Source: Pseudocercospora fijiensis CIRAD86
Taxonomy: Eukaryota > Ascomycota > Dothideomycetes > Mycosphaerellales > Mycosphaerellaceae
NCBI RefSeq assembly: GCF_000340215.1
Contig: NW_006921552.1
Coordinates: forward strand, 361,074 to 425,073
DNA: 64,000 nucleotides
Reading direction: 5' to 3'
Shown: in pieces, positions 1 through 10,001 of the stretch
Layout: every line of letters starts with the position of its first letter
Position numbering within the stretch: the stretch's first letter is position 1
Made by a program: the position numbers and the translations under genes
Notes under the pieces: model-generated
The model's input: the letters and a program-made list of their open reading frames with translations, nothing else
The model's database searches: none
What the model was told of the DNA's origin: nothing

Positions 1-1077
1 CTATAGTGCTCGCGATATTAGCGACCTTATTACCGGTATTTAGCGCTAGGGGAAGAAGGGCAAGTATAGTATTAGTCTTAAGAAGTTCCGGAAGGTTCGC
101 GTTATTGCTAAGTACTATAGTTAGCAGAACGAGGAGGACTACTATATTAAGCGATTTATCTACTAGGACGCTAAGCAGTACAAGGTGCAGGTTACTAATC
201 CTTCGGGCAATAAGGTAACTATCCCTATCTACGACTACTTCGCTAAGAAATACAATATCCGCCTATAGTACTTAGGCCTACCTCTTTCTAAGATAACTAA
301 GGGTAAGAATACTATTCTGCCGATAGAGGTTCTTCGAATTAAGGAGAATTAGCGATACGCCTTTAAGATAGATAAGCGTTAGATATCTAATATAATCAAA
401 TTTATAGTTACCGCCCCTCTATAGCGCTATACTAGCATTTAGTACGGTCTAGGCATACTAACTTAGGGTAACGACCCTGTCTTATAGAAGTATAGTGTTA
501 CTATTAACCTAAATAAGACCGTAGTCGACGGCCGCGTTCTTCTAGCGCCTACCGACAAATTTAGTATTAGTAAGACTAAGCTAGGTACCTCTAGTCGCTA
601 GGATCTAAAGGACAAGCAATTCTTCTAGGTTAACCCTTGCCCGCTTAAGTCCTAGGCCGTCTTCGTTATTTCTAGTAGTAAGCCTAATAAGTCTACGATC
701 GAGCGCTTTATCTAGGCCTTTATATAGGGCTATATTAGCTACGGCGGCAAGGACGAGAAGAAGTAGTAATAGCGCTAGCTATAGGTAAGGGCGTCGGCGA
801 TTAGGTTACCGCGGCTTAGAATGCCGCTAGCAACCTGTCTCAATTACGCCCGCAGATCCTCTTTTTTATCCTATCCGATAAGGACTCCTAGGTCTACGCC
901 GAATTAGCCGCTACGGCGTTATGTCTTAGTACGTATAATACTTATACGCTTAGAAGGCTTAGGCGCAGTACCTCTCTAACGTATATACAAAATTTAACGC
1001 TAAGCTAGGTAGTACTATATACCGCGCTATTAAATCTTAAACTAGTAGACCTAATAGTTTCTTCTAGTGCCTAATAG
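1..1077 (+). pseudogene. Argonaute relic (PAZ, linker 2, MID), RIP-mutated, both ends missing
   Basis: Argonaute proteins bind small RNAs and use them to silence matching transcripts. In the frame starting at base 2 the translation shows a PAZ C-terminal half (IYDYFAKKYNIRL), then a linker-2 segment with LPIEVLRI, a KIDKR.ISNIIKF stretch, GNDPVL.KYSV and DGRVLLAPT, then LKDKQFF.VNPCPLKS. This is the usual order in fungal QDE-2-like proteins. All stops in this frame are TAG or TAA at expected Gln or Trp positions. The MID domain follows in other frames: PQILFFILSDKDS near 850, and KA.AQYLSNVYTKFNAKLG near 950-1,015. Two frame changes are therefore needed. The PIWI nuclease domain is missing: similarity stops near 1,075, where a dispersed repeat begins. 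The N-terminal domain lies before the window. The family call is firm; orthology to a given Argonaute is not. Confidence 0.88.
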
Positions 1078-1610
1078 TTATGCTACGCCTAGTGCGCTAT
1101 TACGATATACGTTATAAAGAGAAGAAAATATAGGAGCTAGGTATTTGCGAGGGACGGTCCTAGCGAAAGGCGGGAACTCCCGTATCGCTAAGCCCTAGCG
1201 TAAATATTAATGCGCCTACGTACCCTTGCAACTTCTCCCTAGCCCTTCTGTAGCTACTTGCTACTATATAACTCTAGCATTCCCGCGGCGCTCGGAAATA
1301 TAGCACTCTTTTATTCTAGTATATCGCGCTTTAGACTAGCCCTATCGGTAGTAGGGCTAGAGGCTACTATCGTACGACTTAGCTATTATTATATAATAAG
1401 TAATAATAATACCTCCCTTGCTACTATAAAATTCTAACGTACTAGTAGAGAACACTACTTATACTATATTCGCCTACTCCTTAGAAAGTACGTAGTAAAC
1501 TAGCTCTAGTTTCCTCCCGACGTAACGATACTACGCTTTTCGATAGTCCTAGGTAAGTCGGCCTAATTCTACGGTTAGCTATAGTTACCTACGTGTTAAC
1601 GTATTATATA
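1078..1610 (+). repeat. Family R fragment (copy R4)
   Basis: This stretch matches 22,725-23,290 in the same orientation, with shared blocks such as CGTTATAAAGA, TCCTAGCGAAAGGCGGGA and CGTATCGCTAAGCCCTA. Differences are mostly C/T and G/A transitions. It interrupts the Argonaute relic. A degenerate copy of the family's palindrome (GGACGGTCCTAGCGAAA) lies at 1,151-1,167. No coding potential was recognised, and I see nothing further in 1,611-1,879. Confidence 0.75.
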
Positions 1611-1879
1611 TAGGCTCGTATTTATAAGCCTCTCGCCGGCGGCGTAGGGATACCTTTCGTCTAATAGTCTAGCTACTAGTCCGATTGTTTATTCGTAGTA
1701 CTAGGTATCCTAGGGCCGTCTATAAAGAATCTATTCCTCTATAGCCGTAGTCTCTTCTCGCTTAAGACTAAACTACTCCTAGCGAATAAACCTGTTTCTC
1801 GGCTCGAATTTATATACCCGGCACTTTGTCTATAGCGATATTAGTAAAGATCCTCGTTGTATATATCGGTAGGGTCGGA

Positions 1880-2240
1880 AATAAGGTTAATCTTATAAAC
1901 CCTAGCCTTGCTATTAGGGTAGTCTACAATCAATCCGGGATTGCAATCTAGATTAGCTTAGCAATTGAATCTAATCTAATCTAGCTTATTCCTACTAACT
2001 AAGTAATCTAATTCAAATCAATCCGGCCCCTTTCTAAAGCAGTCTAATTTAATCTAGCCCTTTTTAAAGCAATCTAATTTAATCTTAGGGCTAAAGGGCT
2101 AAATTAGGTAGGCTTAGCATTTTAATCTAATTCAATTTAGCTTATTCTTACTAATTAAGCAATCTAATCCAATCTAATCTAGGGGTCCTAGCAATCTATT
2201 TCAATTTAGGGGGGTCTAGATTGAGTAGATTAATTATAGA
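1880..2240. repeat. Degenerate short-motif repeat tract (CAATCTAATYYAAT-like)
   Basis: The tract contains many imperfect copies of a motif like GCAATCTAATTTAATCTAG, spaced irregularly, along with TAGCTTATTCYTACTAA twice. It is AT-rich and keeps some CA dinucleotides, unlike its surroundings. It could be a small non-autonomous element or decayed minisatellite. No gene is visible, and 2,241-2,445 holds only AT-rich spacer with a TATATATA-type stretch. Confidence 0.5.
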
Positions 2241-2445
2241 CTATACTACTTGCTATAAGATCTATCGCTCTAGGTACTAGCCTCCCCTTATATATAGAGA
2301 TTAGAAGGAACTTCCTAGGACGGTCTAGTCTATATATATAAATGTAGTCGCTAAGCAGACTTTATTAGCAAAGCTATAATTCCGATACTAGCGCCTAATT
2401 AGACTAGTCCCGGCGGGATTAATTAGAATTACGTATATACGACTT

Positions 2446-4300
2446 CGCCTACCTACCTAGTTAACGCTTCTTAAGGATATACTTAAGCCCGAGTCTCGTT
2501 AGTATTTGTATAGCCGTATTAAGGAGATAGAAACTAGTATTGCAAATAATACCCTATTTCGTAGCCTCTATAATCGCGCTGTATTAGAGCGTTACGCAAT
2601 GTATATCTACTACTCCTATACCGGGCCTAATCTAACTCTATATATAGCATATATAAGAGTTACCTATAGAGACTTAGTCTACTAGTGCTACTCTACCCGC
2701 TAGGAATAGACGCTTTTAAAAGGGGCGTTAGGCTTCGGACGAAGACTAATAATTCTTGCTATAATACTATAGAGGAATTCCTTATATAGCTTTTCTGTGT
2801 CGTCCTATAGTAGCTAATATAGTTCCGCGTTAGCTACCTAAATATAACTTAGCATCGTGCGTACTAGTGCGCTAGAAGATATACCTTCGTAGAGCAAATT
2901 AATAGCCTCTATATTAGGGAACGCTAGCATTCCTTAGTCGTCTACGGTGTCTATTCGCCTCGTCTAAGTATTAAGTACGAGGTCGTAGAAGCGCCTATCC
3001 TCGATTCTATAGCCGAATGTATATAGCTTAGCTAGGAAGTTATACCGGAGCTAAATGCTTTAGTAGGTATTATCGAGAGGGCGGTCGGGCTTAATCCCTT
3101 AGGGAAACTCCGTATCGATAGTATTCTCGTATATTACTACGATATATATATAGAGAGTATTATTATCGACGTCTCCTAGATCGAGCCCCGTATATCTATT
3201 CGATAGCTACTGCTCTAGAGCTAGATATCGCTTACGAAGAAGATATCGGTAGATAAAAAAGACTTCGTCTTAGCCGTATAGCTATACTATCTCTATTAAG
3301 AATCTATAGCGGTACCGATTAGTATTACTACTAGAACCGGGTCTTTTACTCCTAACCGTAATCTTTTCGCTCTACGACGCTGCGACTAGACCTTATTTCT
3401 ACTAGAGGGGCAGCTAATCGCAACGGCGTAAGCTTTAGCTGTATCTCTTCCTCCTACTTTCGTCCCCTCGTTTACCGTTTTTCTTATCGTTATCGTACAT
3501 TTGTCGAAGCTCCTATCCCTCTTATATCCTAAGTTACGTTCGAAGGCTCTTACTAAGCGATATAGTTCTATAGGGCCCTCTCTTAATAAAACTAGTTGCG
3601 TAGTAGCAAATCTATATAACTTGCAAGGTAAGTATAAGATTATAGGCCTAGCTATTACTATTAGGGATAAGAACCGGACAAGCTTCGACCTTAAGGGTTA
3701 CCTTTAGCAAAGTCGAAATCGTTATAGTCTAGCTACGGTATGCGGATTTAGGAGGTTCTTATAGCCCGATATTTAGTAAAAGTACTCGAGCTTAGTATAA
3801 CCTTGTCCTTGTCCGAACGTTACTAGGATACTCGTATCGGATATTGTTTGCTAATTATAGGCGCTAATCTAGGAGTAGGATTAGGGAGTGTATTACGGAG
3901 TATAGGCAACTGTTAGACTAGGGTATTATAGCTAGACATCCCTATTAGCTAATTTCTTTAGGCTTCGGCTATTAGTCTTTAACCGGGTAATTCGATCGAT
4001 TGTGTATATATTATACTACGGCTATAGGGTGCTGCCTATACTCGGGGGACACTCGGAGGGGCGATCGGGGTATAGGAATACCCCTTTAGCGGAGGCTCCT
4101 AGGATATAGCCTTCGAATCTCCCTTAATATATTAAATACTATACTACGCTTATAGCCCCGCTAACTACCCTAGGAGTAACGTTACTACGCACCTGTTCTA
4201 TTTATTATCTAACCTCGTATAGATATTTCGTAGCGACTAAAATTTAACTAGTCGGCCAAGTAACGGTTTCTATAGTAATACGGTAGCGTCCGTGTTTATA
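2446..4300 (+). pseudogene. Unidentified coding relic
   Basis: A reading frame broken almost only by TAG and TAA can be followed for about 600 codons, including a 68-codon uninterrupted stretch at 3,501-3,707. That pattern means a former protein gene with Gln and Trp codons mutated. Visible segments include KYEVVEAPILDSIAEC near 2,975 and NPLGKLRIDSILVYYYDIYI near 3,095. I do not recognise the family. It lies just upstream of the sirtuin relic on the same strand but ends in a different frame, so it is probably a separate gene or an upstream exon. Confidence 0.45.
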
Positions 4301-4329
4301 GTCTACGTTTCGCGGCGGCTAAGCCTCGA

Positions 4330-7300
4330 TTACAAAACAAAACTTATATCGACGATATACTAGCAACTGTAAATACTCTTACTATCGACCTACCTAAGGT
4401 TTATAGGGCTAATCCTAGGGCTAGTCGCAATATTTAGACTCTTATAGATATAATACGCTACTATCGAAAGATTATCGTTATTGCTAGGGCGGGTATCTCG
4501 ACCGTAGTAGGACATATATAGCTAGTATATTAACGCAAAACGCCGCTAATATATGCTATAGTACCTGCTTATCGTTTAACTAGCGGTTACTATACTAGCG
4601 GTAGGCGCGACCTGTTTAACTCTAGCGTCTTCTTATCCGTTATAAGGACCTAGGAGTTTCTCGATATTATCGAAGACATCCGTACGAGATCCGATTACGC
4701 GACGCCTACGGTCTTCTACTACTAGGTAAACGAGCTCGCGGGCGAAGGCAGACTACTACGCCTCTATTCGCAAAACATCGATATACTCGATATATATACG
4801 AGTCTACCTAACTTACTTACGACTATACTACTTTAAAAGTTAAGTAATAGCGAGTAGCTACCGGTAATCAAACTATATAGCTACGTCGACTATAGCATTT
4901 ATAGTAAGTGCGGGGTCTCTACGCCGGTCTTAGCTAGCAAATTTCGCAATATTTTAATACTTCCGGCTTATAATAGTTATAGCGCCTATTCTAGGCATAG
5001 TAGGGCGCTTACTAAAGGAGTAGCTAGACCGCGTATCGCTATGTACTAGGACTAGCTCTTAATAGACAGTAAAGCTATTATATAAGTAGAAGCCGAGGAT
5101 AGCGACGCCGAGCCGGATAGTATAGTTATAGTTAGTACTAAGCTCGCCGTTCCTACTACGTATATCCTAACGACCTATTTTAATCGGATCGTCGGGTAAC
5201 GAGGTAGCCCTCGGATCTAGATTAACTTTAATAGCCTATTATATCGGGATAGGATAGAATAGGACTTCGATATCTATAGAAATTGCGAGGTATTTATAGG
5301 GAAATTAATGCGTATAATAAGATCTCTAGCTACTAGCCCTACTAAACCGAACCGGATTCTTTCCTTGTATAGTTCTTCGAAGTCGTAGATAGAAGTGCTC
5401 CTACGCCTAATAACTAGGTCGATCGATATCGGATAGACCGACGATACTAGCCCTTAGAGTAATTTAGGACTCGATAACGCCTCTATTTTAGCAGTACCGT
5501 AGTACTAGCCGCCTAAAACGATGCTTAACTCCCTACCTTGCAAGCTCCCTTAGCGGCTACTAGTATCCGATTAGTACTTTAACTATATATTTTAGCTACC
5601 TATAGAGGAAATAGTTAGGCGCCGCCGTCTAGTAGCAACTCCTGCTCTACGTAGTATATAGTAGTTATTACCGCGGTCGCATAGCGGAAGTTAGATATAT
5701 TATAGGCGTCGCGTAGCTTACTATAACTAGATATAGGCCCTATATATAGACGTAGATAGATATCGTCCTAGAGAATAGTATATTAGATCTCGGTATACTT
5801 ATCGCGATAACCTCTACTATTTTCTACGGCTGCAATTTATTGCTAGAAGCTTATATATCTCGCATTGTTAGTAGAACGTTGCCTCCGCCCTACCGAGCTA
5901 TTATCCTTCGCGTAAGCCTATCTCGGTAGTAGGTTATATAGGTACTATTTATTATCTATACGGTACCGTACGCACGGTTCTAGGTGCGAGCGTAGAAGAC
6001 CTAGTAGCGTAGCCCTATAGACGAAGCCGGGGATAGATAACGGCCTCTATTACTCTACCGTCCCTCTCTACGACGATTTTGTCTTAATTACCTACTACTA
6101 TAACCGATAATCTATCTAACGACCGCGGTTTATAACATCTATTAGCCGCTAGAAATTGTCGTAACGCTCCGGTCTCGTTCGCTTAGAGCTATAGAAGTGT
6201 TAGGGTTATATCTTTAACAATTATTCCGTATATTACTGATATATACTATAGCTACCGGAATTAGGCGTCGGGCTAAATCTAGTTCTTACGCAAAATTCTA
6301 TCTACCGGCTTTAAGAACTTCCTAGATAGGCTCGGCGGTACGGATCGTATAGAATAGATAAGTAATAATAACCGGATAGATAGGAGGGTCTTAATCGCGT
6401 ATAGTAAGAACGGTATTAACGTTAACCTTTAGTATCGTACGGGTTACGATATCCGAGTAGAGCCTTTATACTCGTCGAGTTAACTTTAAGCTCTATAGGC
6501 ACCTCTTAAGAGACCGATAATAGTCGTCGCCCGCGTTCTCTACTAGTAAGCAAATAGTCTCCGAGAGGACTAACTCCTCGAGCTCCTACTAAATTACGTT
6601 AGCTCGCTATATTAATATCTAGGCCTTCTACTCCTACTTACCCCCTAGTATAGATCGGTCGCATTTAGGTTAGATAGTATCTAGTATAAGAAGATTCTCC
6701 TTTCTACGTCCCGAGCCGACTCTATATAAGTAGTTAATAGAGAGTTATAGTAGGCAATCGCGGCTATACTATAGGCAATAGCCTATAGAATATATTGCTA
6801 TATCTTAGCCCCCCGATATTCGTACGCTATAATACTATCGTATCGTTTAACTTGCACTATATACTAATTACTAACTAGTTTAAAAGTTTTATTAGGGATA
6901 AGGATTGTACTACTATAGCTACGCGTTAGTTGCAATATTCGCGAGTAGATTGTAGCTCTAGCCTTTTATACTAGTCGATAGTCGATAAGATCTAACCTAA
7001 AGCCTCCGCTACTATACTCGAGTCGTATTCTATCTCGAGCCGGCTCCGTACGACTACTAGTACACGTATCGCTATATCTTAGCTAGACTAAGATTCGTAA
7101 AGATATTAGGTTAGTAGAGTGTCTTTATAAAGAGAGGGGTACGATTACAGCCCTATAAGGTTCTCGATTACTTTTAGTAGGAGTTATATTAAACATTGTA
7201 TAGGTCCCTACTCCTATTAATCCGCCGCCCGCGTTCGTCTTACGTAACTATCTCCGCGGAAGTCGGTATCTCGATTTCCCGATCTTCCGCGACGCGCCTA

Positions 7301-7500
7301 GCTAATTAATAAATAACGCTACCTTTCGCGTCGTCCCGAGTAATACCGGTCTAGCTTCCTAGTATCTAGGCCCTTATAAAGTCTTCTATAGCGACTCCGC
7401 CGTACTAATATCGCTATAATTAGGTTACCTCTAGCCTCCGACCTCGTATACCTCTCCCTATCTAACTATCGCTATTATATTCCTAATACTAGCTCTCTTA
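4330..7500 (+). pseudogene. Sir2-family (sirtuin) relic with long C-terminal extension
   Basis: Sirtuins are NAD-dependent protein deacylases; fungal Hst/Sir2 types act in chromatin silencing. One frame reads RKIIVIARAGISTVVG at 4,465-4,512 (GAGIS nucleotide motif with a Gly to Arg change). EGRLLRLYSQNID follows at 4,744-4,782, then LYSYVDYSIYSKCG at 4,873-4,914 and PRIAMY near 5,030. The catalytic His of the HG motif is now Tyr (4,876-4,878). Of the four zinc Cys codons, 4,900, 4,969 and 4,978 now read TAT (Tyr) and only 4,909 reads TGC. These are the changes CpA-directed mutation makes. The same frame stays free of non-RIP stops for roughly another 2 kb, implying a large protein with an unknown C-terminal region. 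The domain call is strong; the extent of the extension is inferred. Confidence 0.82.
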
Positions 7501-7649
7501 TCTAGTATACGTCGAGCGCTATATCGAGTACGACTAACTCGGGCGCTATCGAGGGCTTAGAGTATAGTACCTAGCGGCGAATAGCGTACGCGCTAGCGTT
7601 AAGAGTATCGCAGCTCCTTAGTAGCTTATCGTAACAACCGTATATAGCG

Positions 7650-9000
7650 TTAAAATGCTTAGGCCCGCTTTTTCGAACGATTGCTACCGGAGCTACGACT
7701 ACGTATATACGAAGAAGTACTAGGTAGACGGGATGTTTATCTATAGCGCGACTCTAGGCCGGGACAACCGATTAGGAATACTTACTATTATAGCCTTCCG
7801 ACTCCGGTACCTATCGCCTCTACGAGTATATTTACTAACGCCGCTTTCCTAGAGCTATAGGTCGACTACTACGTACAATCGGTTAACGATCCGCTATAGT
7901 TTATACTCCTAGCTAGCTATCGACAAATCTATAATAAAGTATCCGAAATAGCGGTTACTACTAACCTCTAGATTATATATATATTCGCGTTTAAGCGCTT
8001 TATATCCTAGGTAATCCTATACGCGCCTTACCTTATTTGCAAGTTTAAGCGTATCTGCTTAGTCCTTACTAGGGACTCTATAACATTCTATTACTAGTCT
8101 TTTATACGTAGTAGGATTAGGAAATTGACGGGTCTATACGAATTATAGGTACTTACGACACTTCCTATATATAGAATACTAACTTATACGAACGCTATCT
8201 CCGATAGTCTTAGAGTTCTATACGATTTCGCTATCCTTCCTCTATAGAAAGTGTCGGTTGTTATATAGTAGCGAGGTAGTAGCCGAGGGTTTAACTTACC
8301 GATATACTCTATAGATATCTTAAGGAGGACGGAGGAGGTACTACTATAGGATCCTAAGATTGTTATAAATAGACCCCGTAGTGGTTCGGTTTGCGAACCA
8401 CAGAACGTATATGGTTTGGTTTCTTAGCGGTACCCCTCCGGTTTGGTTCCAGTTTGGTTTTTTACCCCGCTAGTCTAAGCCGGTTTCCGAGGAAATCCGA
8501 CCAAACTGCGACGATATGCGACGATATACGACGACCTCGGATCGGGTCCGGGGGCCCTATATTGCATACGCTATACGGTTGCATCTGTGTTTCAGGCTGT
8601 TTAGACGTGGTCCGGCGTGTTTTAGGTCGGGTTTTTATCTATAGCCGGCACGTGGCCGGCAAACCGGTCCGTGCACCGGTTTCTTAGCAAACCAAACCAA
8701 ACCAAACCAGAATTTCGGCTTAGCAAACCAAACTAAACCAACCCGGACTACTGCGGGGTCTAGTTATAAAAGCTTAGAACGACGAGCTATATAAAGCTAA
8801 GGCTAAAAAACAGGCTAAAGTTACTACGAAAGATACCATAGAGCTTAAGCGGCGATAGGATATACGGTCGAATTTAGGTCTACGGTCTCTATCGTCCTTG
8901 CGCTCGGCTCTTAGGGTATAAGGGCTAGGAAGGAAGAGGCTAGCTTTAGGGCAAGGTATTAAAGGCGACGACAACTTCTAGGGATACCGGTATATAGTCC
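7650..9000 (+). pseudogene. DUF7730-like fungal protein relic, split by a MITE
   Basis: The frame reads RFFERLLPELRLRIYEEVLG near 7,665-7,725. This is the typical opening of a large family of fungal proteins of unknown function (DUF7730/2EXR-like, normally LPxELRLxIYexvl). It is followed by ILLASYRQIYNKVSEIA near 7,905, where the family has a conserved CRQIYxEa block. The frame runs to 8,369, is interrupted by the 393-bp MITE, and resumes exactly in frame after one copy of the 8-bp target duplication is removed. It then gives a Lys/Arg-rich tail (ELYKAKAKKQAKVTTKDTI) to about 9,000. Stops are TAG or TAA only. The family assignment rests on two motifs and is moderate; the interruption is seen directly. 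Confidence 0.6.
8370..8762. mobile_element. hAT-type MITE, 393 bp, not RIP-mutated
   Basis: Terminal inverted repeats begin TAGACCCCGTAGT on the left and end as the complement of TAGACCCCGCAGT on the right. Perfect 8-bp direct repeats GTTATAAA flank the element at 8,362-8,369 and 8,763-8,770, as expected for hAT insertions. Subterminal GGTTTGG and CCAAACC runs are arranged in inverse orientation. The element is too short to encode a transposase; a 98-codon open stretch inside it is chance. It is full of CA and TG dinucleotides, in sharp contrast to both flanks, so it escaped mutation or arrived after it. Confidence 0.9.
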
Positions 9001-9440
9001 TTTAACTATAACCTAGGGGAAAAGGTTGCAGACAGCGCGAAAGTAAGCTATACGGCAAAGGTAGATACCTAGAACGGTTCGAAGGTATATCGTAAGGAGA
9101 GGGGAGTCCGCGCTAAACGATAGTAGTACTATAGATTATAACTAGCGAGCATAGCGTAAAATAAACCCTTCGTTTCTAAGATAGTTTAAGGACTAAGAGG
9201 AGGAGGGATCTACTCGCTAGTAGAGAATAATAGATAAGGTAGGTTAGTCGCCGACACTTATCGTATAGAGGGAGCTAGTAGAAGGTACCTTAGTAGCTTA
9301 GTCTAGAAGTATTAGTTAATTAGAATAATACTATTATTCGATAGTACCTCTTAGACAAACTTTCTACGCGGAGAGCTCTATCCTTATCTAATAGTAGAAC
9401 TATCCTAGAAGGGCTAATATAGTATATTAGCGAAGAATAG
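9001..9440. other. Unassigned RIP-mutated spacer
   Basis: Frames here are interrupted by TAG and TAA, and I see no recognisable domain, RNA gene or repeat. It separates the DUF7730-like relic from family R copy R1. Confidence 0.4.
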
Positions 9441-9640
9441 TATTATATATTCTAGATATTAGGGTAAGTAGACGGAGACTATACTAGACATCGGCTACTA
9501 AGGTTGTAGAGCAGTCGTAGCTAGTCGTCCGCGTAGTAGTAACCGCTATAACCTTTCTAGGCGCCGTTAATATTAGATCTATAGTGTCCGTAAAGCGTTT
9601 ACGCTATTATTAATCGCTAAAAATGTCCTATAAGACCTAG
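9441..9640 (+). repeat. Family R copy R1, left part (split by the Gypsy element)
   Basis: This stretch aligns with 31,810-32,030 (shared ACTAAGGTYGTAGAGCAG, GTCCGTAAAGC, CGCTA.TTAT). Its last 40 bases also align with 24,251-24,290. At 9,640 the match stops where the Gypsy LTR begins and resumes at 22,012, so this is one repeat copy opened by the retrotransposon. Confidence 0.75.
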
Positions 9641-9919
9641 TAAAGGACGGAAACTAACACTACTACTACTACTAGCAGTAATAGTATAGGCTACCGAGGG
9701 TAATATAACCTATAGCAATATAGGCAGCTATGTTTAGCAAGATAGGATAACGAGACTATCGCTTAGGCTAATAACTAGAGCCCTGCAATATAGGCATTAT
9801 AGAAGTGTAATATAAACAATGTGCTATACGAGGTTAGTAATTTGTCTACTATACCGAAGGTGGCCTCTTATATAGGCTTAAACTTAGCCTATAGGTATAG
9901 GGCCGGTTACTAGCTAATA
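9641..9919 (-). repeat. Gypsy 3' LTR (in element orientation)
   Basis: This is nearly identical to 21,733-22,011 and has the same length. It contains a short ACT microsatellite (about 9,659-9,676). The outer end abuts family R sequence and the inner end abuts a polypurine tract, which fixes its identity as the 3' LTR of a minus-strand element. Confidence 0.92.
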
Positions 9920-9935
9920 TCCCTCCCTTTCTTTG
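9920..9935 (-). other. Polypurine tract
   Basis: On the minus strand this reads CAAAGAAAGGGAGGGA directly before the 3' LTR. This is the expected site and composition for priming plus-strand DNA synthesis. Confidence 0.75.
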
Positions 9936-10001
9936 TATCTAACTAGATACGTCTTACAATGCGCGCTTAAAACAAACAGTTATATAGTAACCTTAGGCAT
10001 C

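Noticed and set aside
6..218. 70-codon open stretch on the plus strand
   Set aside because: It lies in a different frame from the Argonaute reading of the same bases, which has clear family motifs; chance opening.
8391..8687. 98-codon open stretch on the plus strand, the longest in the window
   Set aside because: It lies wholly inside the non-autonomous hAT MITE. It is open only because the MITE is not RIP-mutated, and it has no domain.
8774..8974. 66-codon minus-strand open stretch with a hydrophobic end
   Set aside because: It is antisense to the in-frame continuation of the DUF7730-like relic after the MITE; the hydrophobic end is a reflection of Lys/Ala-rich codons on the other strand.
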